A DNA stretch of 64,000 bases from Rahnella victoriana (GTDB lineage Bacteria; Pseudomonadota; Gammaproteobacteria; Enterobacterales; Enterobacteriaceae), in the NCBI RefSeq assembly GCF_004330295.1, contig NZ_SJOJ01000005.1, positions 124,001-188,000 of the forward strand, in the 5' to 3' direction. Positions 9,100 through 18,064 of this stretch are shown here, in pieces (the first letter of the stretch is position 1; the number at the start of each line of letters is the position of its first letter). The position numbers were made by a program, and so were the translations under genes. The notes beneath the pieces were generated by a model. It had not been told where the DNA came from. It did not search any database and worked only from the letters and a program-made list of their open reading frames with translations.

Positions 9100-11280
9100 A
9101 TGAAGATGAAAAAAGAGACCATGTTAGATAAAGGCTACACCGCCTGGCTGAAAGCCATGCTCGATATCGCCAAGCACTATCGTCTGGACTATTCAGAAGA
9201 ACACGTCAAAGCCACCATCGCGTGGGAGATGGGTTCTCCGGCCGACGTGGTGCTCGATGAAATGGCCAAAAAACTCGGGCTGGGGCGCGTGACGCGTGAT
9301 TTCCACCCGCGTGATTTGGATCCGGTTTCCGTGCCGTTTGTCATTACGCTCGATAACGGGCGACTGGGCGTGGTGACGCATATGGACGCCAGCGGCCAGT
9401 GCGCCGTGCAGTTCACGGAAGATCAGGGTCTGGAAACCACCTTAACGGCTGAACAACTTGCTGAGCGGGCGCAAAGCACCACCTTGCTGCGGCCGCTGCA
9501 CACCATTCCTGATGCGCGTGTTGATAACTACATCAAACCGTACAAGAAAAACTGGTTCTGGGATCTGGCGCTGAAAGACTGGCGTCGTTACAGCGACATC
9601 ATGCTGGCCTCCATGATTGCCAACGTGCTGGCGCTGGCGGGCATGCTGTTTTCCATGCAGGTGTATGACCGCGTAGTGCCGTCGCAATCCATCCCGACGC
9701 TGTGGGTGTTATTTGGCGGCGTGATGCTGGCGATTATTTTTGAATTCGTGATGCGCATGGTTCGTGTGCATATTTCCGATGTGGTGGGGAAACGCGCCGA
9801 TCTGCGCATTTCTGACCGCGTATTTGGCCGCGCGCTGCGCATTAAAAACAGCGCCCGCTCCAAATCCACCGGATCCTTTATTTCGCAAATCCGCGAGCTG
9901 GAATCCGTGCGGGAACTGATCACCTCGACCACCATCAGCGTGATGGCCGATCTGCCGTTCTTCCTGCTGTTTACGGTCATTCTGTGGATGATCGGCGGGC
10001 CGCTGGTGTTTGTGGTGTTGCTGGCGCTGCCTTTGCTGCTGATCCCCGGTTTACTGATCCAGAAACCGCTGGCGAAGCTGGCGAACGAAGGGATGCGTGA
10101 GTCGGCGGTGCGTAACGCCTCGCTGGTCGAAGCGGTGGAATCCCTCGAAGACATCAAACTGATGCGCGCCGAACAGCGTTTCCAGAACCAGTGGAATCAC
10201 TGCAACGAAGTGTCGGCGGATATCAGTATGCGTCAGCGTTTTCTGACCAGCATGCTGATGACCTGGACGCAGGAAGTGCAGTCCATTGTCTATGCGGTGG
10301 TGTTGCTGGTCGGTTGCTATCTGGTGATGAGCGGCGACATGACCACCGGTGCGCTGGTGGGGACGACCATTCTGGCCTCCCGTACCATTGCGCCGCTGGC
10401 CCAGATTTCCGGTGTGCTCTCCCGCTGGCAGCAGGCGAAAGTCGCCCGCAAAGGGCTGGATGAACTGATGCAGCGCCCGATTGATCAGGAAGATGGCCGG
10501 AAGATGGTGCACAAGCCGCAGATCACCGGCGAATACGCGCTCAATGACGCGGTATTTTACTACGACGAAGAAGCCAAAATGGTCAATCTGGCCATTGCGC
10601 GTCTGAACATCAAACCGGGCGAGAAGATTGCCATTCTGGGTAAAAACGGTGCCGGTAAATCCACCCTGTTGCAGGTGCTGGCGGGCATGCAGCAGGTGCA
10701 GCAAGGTCAGGTGGTGCTCGACAACGTCAACATTAAACAGATTGATCCGGCGGATCTGCGCCGCGACGTGGCGCTGCACAATCAGCACGCGAACCTGTTC
10801 TTTGGCTCGGTGCGCGACAACATCACCATGGGGCGTCCGCAGGCCACTGACGAGGAAATCCATCAGGCGCTGGTGATCAGCGGGGCGCTGACCTTTGTGC
10901 AGCAAAAAGAGGACGGCCTGAACTTCCTGATCCACGAAGGCGGTGTCGGGCTTTCCGGCGGCCAGCGTCAGGCGCTGTTGCTGGCGCGCAATATCATCCT
11001 CCAGCCGCAGGTGCTGCTGCTTGATGAACCGACCGCGTGGCTGGATGAGATTTCCGAATGGAATCTGATTACCCAACTCACCACATGGGCAAAAGACAAA
11101 ACGCTGGTGATCGCCACGCACCGTCTGGCGCTGTTGCAACTGGTGGATCGCATCATCGTGATGGATAACGGCCGTATTTCCCTCGACGGCAACAAAGACG
11201 AGATCCTGAATAAGCATTTCAGGCAAAAAGGACAGACCGCCGCAGCCAACACACCGCCGGTGAAACAGGAGGCTTCATGA
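9100..11280 (+). CDS. Type I secretion ABC transporter (LapB-like)
   Basis: Inner-membrane permease/ATPase that would export the upstream adhesin. The 726 residues show the standard order: an N-terminal C39-like domain (about 1-130) without an evident catalytic cysteine, as in LapB/HlyB exporters; a membrane domain (about 165-450); then the ATPase. Walker A GKNGAGKST lies near 514-522, the LSGGQRQ signature near 620, Walker B VLLLDEP near 635-641 and the switch histidine in ATHR near 673. A second in-frame ATG two codons downstream fits the purine-rich AGGGAAG slightly better. The last 4 bases overlap the adaptor gene (ATGA), so the two are translationally coupled. No TolC-like outer-membrane gene follows. 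Confidence 0.93.
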   Translation: MKMKKETMLDKGYTAWLKAMLDIAKHYRLDYSEEHVKATIAWEMGSPADVVLDEMAKKLGLGRVTRDFHPRDLDPVSVPFVITLDNGRLGVVTHMDASGQCAVQFTEDQGLETTLTAEQLAERAQSTTLLRPLHTIPDARVDNYIKPYKKNWFWDLALKDWRRYSDIMLASMIANVLALAGMLFSMQVYDRVVPSQSIPTLWVLFGGVMLAIIFEFVMRMVRVHISDVVGKRADLRISDRVFGRALRIKNSARSKSTGSFISQIRELESVRELITSTTISVMADLPFFLLFTVILWMIGGPLVFVVLLALPLLLIPGLLIQKPLAKLANEGMRESAVRNASLVEAVESLEDIKLMRAEQRFQNQWNHCNEVSADISMRQRFLTSMLMTWTQEVQSIVYAVVLLVGCYLVMSGDMTTGALVGTTILASRTIAPLAQISGVLSRWQQAKVARKGLDELMQRPIDQEDGRKMVHKPQITGEYALNDAVFYYDEEAKMVNLAIARLNIKPGEKIAILGKNGAGKSTLLQVLAGMQQVQQGQVVLDNVNIKQIDPADLRRDVALHNQHANLFFGSVRDNITMGRPQATDEEIHQALVISGALTFVQQKEDGLNFLIHEGGVGLSGGQRQALLLARNIILQPQVLLLDEPTAWLDEISEWNLITQLTTWAKDKTLVIATHRLALLQLVDRIIVMDNGRISLDGNKDEILNKHFRQKGQTAAANTPPVKQEAS

Positions 11281-12455
11281 TGAACGGACGCAAAACCTTT
11301 CAGCGTCAGCGGGCGGAAAAAGCCCTGCCGCGCTCGACCATTCTGGTGTGGGCATTGTCACTGATGCTGCTGTGCTTCTTCCTGTGGGCGAACTTCTACA
11401 CGCTTGATGAAGTCACCACCGGCACCGGCAAAGTGATCCCCTCGTCGCACGAGCAGATTGTGCAGTCGCTGGAAGGCGGCATTGTGCATTCGATTGATGT
11501 GCAGGAAGGCGAAGTGGTGGAGCGCGGACAACGTCTGGCGCAGCTGGATCGCACCAAAACCGAATCCGGGGTGCAGGAAAGCGTGGCGCGCTTACATGCG
11601 GCGCTGGCGACGGCGGCGCGTTTAACGGCGCAAATCAACAACACGCCGCTGACCTTCCCGGCAGAACTGGATGATGAGCCGGAACTGGTGAAGTCGGAAA
11701 CCGAGCTGTATAACTCCAGCCGCACCAGTCTGGAAAAACAGTTATCCGGACTGAAGCAGGGCGTTACGCTGATCCGCCGCGAGCTGGCGATGACCACGCC
11801 GCTGGTGAAACAGGGCGCGGCCAGCGACGTGGAAGTGCTGCGTCTGCAACGTCAGATCAACGAAATGGAAAGCAAAGCCACCGATCTGGAAACCCAGTAC
11901 AACGTGCGTGCCGGTGAAGAGCTGGCGAAAGCCAACGCCGAAATCGAAGCCCAGCGTTCGGTCATTTTAGGGCGTAAAGACTCGCTGAACCGTCTGGAAT
12001 TCTTCTCGCCGGTGAAAGGGATTGTGAAAAGCATCGACGTGAACACGGTGGGCGGGGTGATCCCGCCTAACGGCAAGCTGATGACGCTGGTGCCGATTGA
12101 TGATCAGATGCTGGTGGAAGCACAAATCTCGCCACGCGATGTGGCCTTTATTCATCCGGGTCAGAAAGCGAAGGTGAAAATCACTGCCTACGACTATTCG
12201 ATTTACGGCAGTTTTGACGGCGAAGTGACCACCATTTCCCCTGATACCCTTCAGGATGAAGTGCGGCGTGATGTGTACTATTACCGCGTGAATATCAAAA
12301 CGCACGCCAATTATCTGGAAAATAAGCACCACGAGAAGTTCTATATCTTCCCCGGCATGATTGCCACGGTGGATATTAAAACCGGCAATAAAAGTATTCT
12401 CGATTACCTGCTCAAACCGCTGAACAAAATGAACGAGGCGCTGAGAGAGCGTTAA
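11277..12455 (+). CDS. HlyD-family type I secretion periplasmic adaptor (LapC-like)
   Basis: Membrane fusion protein bridging the ABC exporter and a TolC-type channel. It has a cytoplasmic N-terminus, one membrane segment at about residues 22-41, a lipoyl-like half motif (SLEGGIVHSIDVQEGEVV), a long coiled-coil hairpin (about 95-230), and a C-terminal beta domain containing PVKGIVKSI and VGGVIPPNGKLMTLVP, which is typical of HlyD/LapC. Its 392 residues are normal for the family. It starts within the exporter stop codon and completes an adhesin-ABC-adaptor gene set. The outer-membrane partner must be encoded elsewhere. Confidence 0.93.
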   Translation: MMNGRKTFQRQRAEKALPRSTILVWALSLMLLCFFLWANFYTLDEVTTGTGKVIPSSHEQIVQSLEGGIVHSIDVQEGEVVERGQRLAQLDRTKTESGVQESVARLHAALATAARLTAQINNTPLTFPAELDDEPELVKSETELYNSSRTSLEKQLSGLKQGVTLIRRELAMTTPLVKQGAASDVEVLRLQRQINEMESKATDLETQYNVRAGEELAKANAEIEAQRSVILGRKDSLNRLEFFSPVKGIVKSIDVNTVGGVIPPNGKLMTLVPIDDQMLVEAQISPRDVAFIHPGQKAKVKITAYDYSIYGSFDGEVTTISPDTLQDEVRRDVYYYRVNIKTHANYLENKHHEKFYIFPGMIATVDIKTGNKSILDYLLKPLNKMNEALRER

Positions 12456-12470
12456 TCAACCCGTCATCCG

Positions 12471-12502
12471 CCGTACCGCAGATGAAAGTCTGCGGTACGG
12501 TT
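12471..12502. terminator. Perfect 12-bp hairpin between adaptor and fic gene
   Basis: CCGTACCGCAGA (12471-12482) pairs perfectly with TCTGCGGTACGG (12489-12500) around a 6-nt loop. It lies between convergent genes and probably serves both strands, although the T-tract is poor. Confidence 0.6.
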
Positions 12503-12512
12503 ATGGGGTATT

Positions 12513-13823
12513 TCAGCGAAACGACCTGAAGCTATTCGCCAGACTGTACGCGGTCTTCTGGCCGTTGGTTTGATATTCCCCGGCAAGCGTTTCCCGCACC
12601 AGTGCCCGCAGATCCGTTCTTGCAGTGTTATCTGACACGCCCAGAATGTCGCTGATCTGTGCGGCCGAGAATTCAGTATCAGGCCAGGCTTGCATAATAT
12701 TGAACAAGGCAAACTGACGGCGTGTCAGCCGGTGGAATGCACCCGATTCGAACAATATTTTCTCTGCCACGGCCCTGCGTTTTAACATCGTCTCGATATG
12801 TTCCAGATAATGATTTAATGCGCGTTTCACGATCTGCATCTGAAATTCGATAAAAAAGGTCAGATCCATGCCGTCGGATTCGGTGTACTGATAACTCTGC
12901 GCGTATTTTACCGGGGCGGCATAAAGCAGGCTGCTGATGGAAATATACTGAAAAGCGTCGTATCCGGACTTTCTCAGCGACCAGTAAAATAATGCGCGGC
13001 TGGTGCGTCCGTTGCCATCCCTGAAAGGATGCTCATGCGCCACCATAAAATGCAAAATGCAGGCACGGATCAGCGGATGGATATAACCGCCATTTTTCCC
13101 GTTGGCCCAGTCGCAAATAGCCTGCAAACGTGGGGTAATCTCCGCGGCGGGTGGCGGCTGATGGACGACATTGCCGTCATAGTCTGCGATAACCACATCG
13201 TCGGTGGTGCGGAAATCGCCGGGAACATATCTGGCATCATCAATACCTCCCATTCCCGTCACATGAAATTGACGGATAAGGCTGATACTCAGCGGCTCGT
13301 CAAGATGTGCGGCGATCTCCTTCATCAGGCGGGCATTCCCGGCAATCATGTGCTCACTTTCCGTGCAGGGTTTGCGACCTGATTCAAGCATTTTCCACGC
13401 CACCAATGTGGTGGTATTGGCCCCTTCGAGTTGCGAACTGGTGATGGGTTCTTCGTACTGCAAATGCACCAGTGCTGCGCCGATATCGGAAAGCCGTTTC
13501 TGCTGCTGGCTCAGCGCCAGTGTGGTCGCCAACTTGTCTGCCTGTTCGCAGACTTCCGTCATCAGCGCCGTCTGGTTGAAGCCCGCCTGCTGATTTTTAG
13601 TGTTGGCATAGCCGATAAACTGCATGGCGGAATGACGCGTCCGCCGGGTAAAACTCCAGGCCGTGACCGGATCCAGTCCTTTGGCAACGCGATACTGATA
13701 CTTATGCCATGGCAAATAGCGACCCTGTTCATCGACCAGTCTGGCGCAGAATTGATATTGAACATAGTGTTCGCCATGAAGGCTCTCCAGCGGAACCAGC
13801 ACGGGAGGAAATTTTATAGCCAT
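12513..13823 (-). CDS. Fic-family protein with C-terminal winged helix
   Basis: Probable AMP-transferase of the Fic/DOC fold, cytoplasmic. The core motif HPFRDGNGR is complete at residues 265-273, including the catalytic His. An N-terminal inhibitory-helix motif, S129-x3-E133-G134, places it among self-inhibited (class II) Fic proteins. Residues about 365-420 look like a DeoR-type winged helix-turn-helix, so DNA binding is plausible. The 436-residue length is usual for this Fic-wHTH type. No antitoxin gene is adjacent, which fits internal inhibition. A perfect 9-bp inverted repeat lies 8 bp upstream of the start codon, suggesting autoregulation. The start is the first ATG; no strong ribosome site precedes it. 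The target protein is unknown. Confidence 0.88.
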   Translation of the reverse strand: MAIKFPPVLVPLESLHGEHYVQYQFCARLVDEQGRYLPWHKYQYRVAKGLDPVTAWSFTRRTRHSAMQFIGYANTKNQQAGFNQTALMTEVCEQADKLATTLALSQQQKRLSDIGAALVHLQYEEPITSSQLEGANTTTLVAWKMLESGRKPCTESEHMIAGNARLMKEIAAHLDEPLSISLIRQFHVTGMGGIDDARYVPGDFRTTDDVVIADYDGNVVHQPPPAAEITPRLQAICDWANGKNGGYIHPLIRACILHFMVAHEHPFRDGNGRTSRALFYWSLRKSGYDAFQYISISSLLYAAPVKYAQSYQYTESDGMDLTFFIEFQMQIVKRALNHYLEHIETMLKRRAVAEKILFESGAFHRLTRRQFALFNIMQAWPDTEFSAAQISDILGVSDNTARTDLRALVRETLAGEYQTNGQKTAYSLANSFRSFR

Positions 13824-13830
13824 AGGGAAA

Positions 13831-13860
13831 CTATCTCAAAAATTAACGATATTGAGATAG
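13831..13860. promoter_or_regulatory. Inverted repeat upstream of the fic gene, candidate operator
   Basis: CTATCTCAA (13831-13839) and TTGAGATAG (13852-13860) are perfect inverted copies separated by 12 nt, just before the fic start at 13823. The arm spacing suits a dimeric helix-turn-helix regulator. That the Fic protein itself binds here is inference. Confidence 0.5.
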
Positions 13861-13928
13861 TCTACGCGCATCTGACCGGGCGTCAAACAGACAGAAAGGT
13901 GCAGTGTGGGAAGGGTGATATTGATTCC

Positions 13929-13960
13929 AAAAAAAAGCCCGCCATTGCTGGCGGGCCTTT
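13929..13960 (-). terminator. Rho-independent terminator of the fumarase gene
   Basis: GCCCGCCA (13937-13944) pairs with TGGCGGGC (13949-13956) with a 4-nt loop. On the minus strand it is followed by a run of T residues (the A-tract at 13929-13936), 20 nt past the fumarase stop. Confidence 0.85.
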
Positions 13961-13977
13961 GTGTTAATCAGGCTTTC

Positions 13978-15624
13978 TTACTTCACGCATTTCGCGCAGG
14001 TACTGGCATGGATTTGCTGGAAGAAATCGTTGCCTTTGTCATCCACCAGGATGAAGGCCGGGAAGTCTTCCACTTCAATTTTCCAGATGGCTTCCATCCC
14101 CAGTTCAGGGTATTCCACACATTCCAGACTCTTGATGCTTTGCTGCGCCAGCACCGCTGCCGGGCCGCCGATGCTGCCGAGATAGAAACCGCCGTGTTTG
14201 TGACACGCGTCGGTCACTTGCTGGCTGCGGTTGCCTTTTGCCAGCATGATCATGCTGCCGCCGTGGGATTGCAGCAGATCCACGTAGGAATCCATGCGGC
14301 CAGCGGTGGTCGGGCCGAGGGAACCGGATGCGTAACCTTCAGGGGTTTTCGCCGGGCCTGCGTAGTAAATCGGATGATCTTTGATGTACTGCGGCAAGCC
14401 TTCGCCGTTATCCAGACGCTCTTTCAGTTTGGCGTGCGCAATGTCACGACCGACGATGATCGTACCGCTCAGCGACAGGCGGGTAGACACCGGATATTCA
14501 GAAAGCTGAGCCAGGATTTCTTTCATCGGACGGTTCAGGTCAACCTTCACCACACCGGCTTCGCCCTGCTGACGCAATGCTTCAGGGATGTACTTGCCCG
14601 GATTCTCTTCCAGTTTTTCGATCCAGATGCCGTCGCGGTTGATTTTGGCTTTGATGTTACGGTCTGCGGAGCAGGAAACGCCCATCCCGACCGGACAGGA
14701 CGCGCCGTGACGCGGCAGACGCACCACGCGGATGTCGTGAGCAAAGTATTTGCCGCCGAACTGCGCGCCCAGACCGAGGTTGTTGGCTTCCACCAGCAGT
14801 TCCTGTTCCAGATTCACATCACGGAATGCCTGACCGTGTTCGTTACCTTCGGTTGGCAGGCCGTCGTAGTAATGGGTGGAGGCCAGTTTCACGGTTTTCA
14901 GCGTCGCTTCCGCCGACGTACCGCCAATCACGAACGCGATATGGTACGGCGGACAGGCTGCTGTACCCAGCGTGCGCATTTTCTCAACCAGATAATCTTT
15001 CAGCTTAGCCGGCGTGATCAGGGCTTTGGTTTCCTGATACAGATAGGTTTTGTTGGCGGAGCCGCCGCCTTTAGCGATGCACAGGAATTTGTACTCGTCG
15101 CCATCGACGCTGTAGAGATCGATTTGCGCAGGCAGGTTGGTGCCGGTGTTCACTTCTTTGTACATATCCAGCGCGGCGTTCTGGGAATAGCGCAGGTTAT
15201 CTTCGATGAAGGTGTTGTAGACGCCCTGAGACAGGCTGGCTTCGTCGCCGCCGCCGGTCCAGACGCGCTGGCCTTTTTTACCCATGATGATCGCGGTGCC
15301 GGTGTCCTGACAGGTCGGCAGGATCCCTTTGGCGGCGATTTCAGAGTTACGCAGGAATTGCAGCGCGACGTATTTGTCGTTTTCGCTGGATTCCGGATCA
15401 TGAAGAATTGACGCCACCTGTTGCTGATGCGCCGGGCGCAGCATGAAGGAGGCATCGTGGAACGCCTGTTGTGCCAGCAGGGTCAGCGCCTGAGGTTCAA
15501 CCTTTAACACCTCTTCGCCGTCGAAATGGCTGACAGAAACATGGTCTTTGGTCAGCAGATAGTATTCGGTGTCATCTTTGGAAACGGGGAAGGGATTTTG
15601 ATAATAGAACGGTTTGTTCGACAT
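13978..15624 (-). CDS. fumA: Class I fumarate hydratase (FumA/FumB type)
   Basis: Iron-sulfur fumarase interconverting L-malate and fumarate in the cytoplasm. Its 548 residues equal E. coli FumA and FumB, and it matches them nearly end to end by eye. Cys105 (in LPTCQDTG), the Cys in TAACPPYH and the Cys in [11 protein letters not shown] are the three expected [4Fe-4S] ligands. It may represent FumA or FumB; the symbol does not distinguish them. The gene lies downstream of a C4-dicarboxylate exchanger on the same strand and near a soluble fumarate reductase and DcuSR, which favours an anaerobic FumB-like role in feeding fumarate to the reductase. The related tartrate dehydratase is less likely given the single-chain full-length form. 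Confidence 0.93.
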   Translation of the reverse strand: MSNKPFYYQNPFPVSKDDTEYYLLTKDHVSVSHFDGEEVLKVEPQALTLLAQQAFHDASFMLRPAHQQQVASILHDPESSENDKYVALQFLRNSEIAAKGILPTCQDTGTAIIMGKKGQRVWTGGGDEASLSQGVYNTFIEDNLRYSQNAALDMYKEVNTGTNLPAQIDLYSVDGDEYKFLCIAKGGGSANKTYLYQETKALITPAKLKDYLVEKMRTLGTAACPPYHIAFVIGGTSAEATLKTVKLASTHYYDGLPTEGNEHGQAFRDVNLEQELLVEANNLGLGAQFGGKYFAHDIRVVRLPRHGASCPVGMGVSCSADRNIKAKINRDGIWIEKLEENPGKYIPEALRQQGEAGVVKVDLNRPMKEILAQLSEYPVSTRLSLSGTIIVGRDIAHAKLKERLDNGEGLPQYIKDHPIYYAGPAKTPEGYASGSLGPTTAGRMDSYVDLLQSHGGSMIMLAKGNRSQQVTDACHKHGGFYLGSIGGPAAVLAQQSIKSLECVEYPELGMEAIWKIEVEDFPAFILVDDKGNDFFQQIHASTCAKCVK

Positions 15625-15719
15625 TGTTTTCTCACTTTTTCCGTTTTTGCCGCCACGGGTGGGACTGTTGACTCGGTAGAGCAGAGGTGTTCGGGGCGAC
15701 GTTTATATTCGATCTGTAT

Positions 15720-15748
15720 GTTGCCAGCCAAATACACAGGCTGGCAAC
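15720..15748. other. 10-bp hairpin between exchanger and fumarase genes
   Basis: GTTGCCAGCC (15720-15729) pairs perfectly with GGCTGGCAAC (15739-15748). Neither side has a good T-tract, so it looks like an mRNA-processing or stabilising hairpin in the 190-nt gap rather than a terminator. Confidence 0.45.
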
Positions 15749-15814
15749 GGGGTTTATATGTTTTCTTTCAGTAAATGCTCTGTTAATGCTTTGTGGGTGA
15801 TTTTATCGCCACAC

Positions 15815-17326
15815 TCAGAACATCATGACCATCCACGGATACCCGATCACCAGTAAGGCAATCAGGAAGATAGCGCCGAAGATGGTACCGAGACGCCAGT
15901 AATCTTTGGTCGGCAGGTAACCGCTGCCGTAATAAATCGGGCTTGGGCCGGTACCGTACGGGGTGATGATCCCCATGACGCCCAGAGACGTCACCATCAG
16001 CAGACAGAACACCTGCATGTTGATGCCCGGAATGGCAGCACCAATCGTCAGCATCGCGGGCAACAGCGCGGTGGTGTGCGCCGTGGTGCTGGCGAACAGG
16101 TAGTGCAGCAGGTAAAACGCCAGCAGCAGGGCGATGGTCGCCGCACCCGGAGAGATACCGCCCATCAGCGCCGCGCCTTCTTTACCCAGCCAGGCGATGA
16201 AGCCGGTGCGGGATAAGCCGTCAGCCAGTGCCACAAGCGTGGCGAACCAGGCGAAGGTGTTCCAGGCCGGTTTGTTGCTGGTGATGTCATTCCAGTTCAG
16301 CACGCCGGTCCACAGCATCAGCACCACGACCAGCAGTGCGGCCATTGCCGGTTCAATAAAGCTTGCCGCGAAAATCCACATTGCCAGCGCACAGCATACG
16401 AAGACCAGCAGCAGGATTTCATGACGGGACATTCTGCCCAGTTTTGCCAGCTCAGCGGTCGCCCAGCGCGGCACTTCGTCATTGATTTTCACTTCCGGCG
16501 GGTAGAACCAGTAGGCCAGCAGCGGCATGGTCAGCAGAAGCAGCAGACCGACCGGCAGGAAGGCGATGAACCAGGTGCCCCAGGAAATGTTGATACCGGT
16601 GACGCTGTTCACAATGCCCAGCGCCAGCAGGTTAGGGGCCAGTGCAGACAGGAACATGGAACTGGTGATACAGGCTGCGGTGATCGCCACCCACATCAGG
16701 TAAGAACCGATTTTACGCGCACTCGGGTCATTCGGTTTGGAGCCGTACAACGGCGGCAGGTTGGCGATGATCGGGTAGATCGTGCCGCCGCTGCGTGCGG
16801 TGTTGGACGGGGTGAACGGTGCCAGTAACAGGTCCGCAAAGGTGATGGCATAACCGAGCGTCAGGCTGCGGCGACCCAGATATTTCACCAGGATCAGCGC
16901 CAGACGGCGACCAAACTGGGTTTTATCGTAGCCCGCGGCAAACATGAATGCGCCGAAGATTAACCAGACCGTTGAGTTACCAAAACCGCTGACCGCCCAT
17001 TTAAAGGACTGCGCCGCGGTTTTGAATTTCGGATCCGCCAGCTCAGCCGGGCTGAACAGCAGCCATTGACTGAACAGGGCGATGACCACCACGCCGGTTA
17101 AGCCGATCACCGCACCCGGCAATGGCTCGAAGATCAGACCGATAATGACACCGACAAAGATGGCAAAGAAATGCCATGCATGAGGTTCCAGACCGGCAGG
17201 GACCGGAACCAGCAGCAACAGCACGGACACCAGCACGGGAAGTACCATAAAGATCCAGCGATTTTTTTTGCCGGATCCGGCATTTTTCGCTGGCTCTTTC
17301 ACCGCAGTTTTTGTTGTTTCGCTCAT
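15815..17326 (-). CDS. DASS-family C4-dicarboxylate/succinate exchanger (CitT/TtdT-like)
   Basis: Inner-membrane transporter of the divalent anion:sodium symporter family, probably importing malate, fumarate, tartrate or citrate in exchange for succinate. Its 503 residues include about twelve hydrophobic segments. The conserved LLAPFTPSNTARSGGTIYP and TPYGTGPSPIYYGSGYLP stretches match both CitT and TtdT, so the substrate cannot be fixed from sequence. It has a hydrophilic N-terminal extension of about 20 residues rich in Lys and Ala. The gene precedes fumarase on the minus strand and is divergent from the fumarate reductase. A perfect FNR site lies about 200 bp upstream with a -10-like element at a class II spacing. 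Confidence 0.88.
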   Translation of the reverse strand: MSETTKTAVKEPAKNAGSGKKNRWIFMVLPVLVSVLLLLVPVPAGLEPHAWHFFAIFVGVIIGLIFEPLPGAVIGLTGVVVIALFSQWLLFSPAELADPKFKTAAQSFKWAVSGFGNSTVWLIFGAFMFAAGYDKTQFGRRLALILVKYLGRRSLTLGYAITFADLLLAPFTPSNTARSGGTIYPIIANLPPLYGSKPNDPSARKIGSYLMWVAITAACITSSMFLSALAPNLLALGIVNSVTGINISWGTWFIAFLPVGLLLLLTMPLLAYWFYPPEVKINDEVPRWATAELAKLGRMSRHEILLLVFVCCALAMWIFAASFIEPAMAALLVVVLMLWTGVLNWNDITSNKPAWNTFAWFATLVALADGLSRTGFIAWLGKEGAALMGGISPGAATIALLLAFYLLHYLFASTTAHTTALLPAMLTIGAAIPGINMQVFCLLMVTSLGVMGIITPYGTGPSPIYYGSGYLPTKDYWRLGTIFGAIFLIALLVIGYPWMVMMF

Positions 17327-18064
17327 AATATTTATCTTAGGTAGTTAGGAATAATGTGATGATGCATAGGTAAGATGTTGTCTGGTTTTTTTAGTTACTT
17401 AATCTTTTTTTTAGTTATTCAATAGTGGCATGTTAATTGCCTCATTATTGTTATTTGCCATGAGTACTTCGTATTCCCCGTAAGAGGGAGGAAACATTTA
17501 TATAATGCGATTTCCTTGTTTTTTACTGTTGATCTTGATCAACAAAATACAGCGATGAAACTCTTTTTAAATGAAATAAAATGACGACGAAGTCAGGTGC
17601 GGGGAAAATAAACGCCAACGGATGCGCGGAGGCGCCCAGCAGAAACATGACGGCAAAAATGGAGTAGGCGAAATGAGAGTGATTCACAGCGGAACAGGCC
17701 GGTCACTGACGACCCTGTGCAACTTGCCAGACGGCGAACTCCGTGATCTGCAGGGAAAAAAGGGTGCGCAGGATGTAATAATAATCCCATCAGTTAAATA
17801 CAAATAAGCGCGGAGTTTGCATCCGTGTAATTATTTAATTTAACCGTTAACATATTTTTAATATAACAGGTGTTAAGTTAATAGATAAATAGTTAATTAA
17901 CTAATGTAAGAGGTTTTGAAAGTAAAAATAAAACTATATTAAAAGTATGACATCGGCATCAAAATAAAAACAACGAATAATGATTCGACACTCCACAACG
18001 CTTAACCGAAATAGCGCGCCGATAACGAATTCAGAAATTAATAATTAAGTTTGGAGTCACGATT
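17327..18064. other. 738-bp divergent regulatory region of the fumarate locus
   Basis: No credible gene is seen. The region is AT-rich apart from a GC-rich patch at about 17585-17770. It holds a perfect FNR site at 17529-17542, a TATAAT-like element near 17497-17506 and a perfect 14-bp AT palindrome, TAGTTAATTAACTA, at 17890-17903. The GGAG just before 18065 is the ribosome site of the reductase gene. The DcuR site cannot be assigned without a matrix. Confidence 0.6.
17529..17542. promoter_or_regulatory. FNR binding site (perfect TTGAT-N4-ATCAA)
   Basis: TTGATCTTGATCAA matches the FNR consensus in all ten specified positions. On the minus strand a -10-like TTATAT (17505-17500) would place a start near 17493, putting the site near -42, a class II activating position for the exchanger gene. 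It could also act on the divergent reductase, whose start codon is 520 bp away. Confidence 0.8.

Noticed and set aside
10051..11226. A 391-codon minus-strand open frame opposite the ABC exporter
   Set aside because: The exporter shows all ATPase motifs in the plus frame. The antisense product is His/Gln-rich without recognisable domains.
13906..15411. A 501-codon plus-strand open frame opposite fumarase
   Set aside because: It lies entirely within a strongly conserved fumarase gene on the other strand and encodes a His/Phe/Arg-rich, motif-free product.
17593..17807. Short open frames on both strands in the fumarate-locus promoter region
   Set aside because: They have no ribosome site and no family features, and opposite-strand frames overlap. 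Treated as regulatory DNA.
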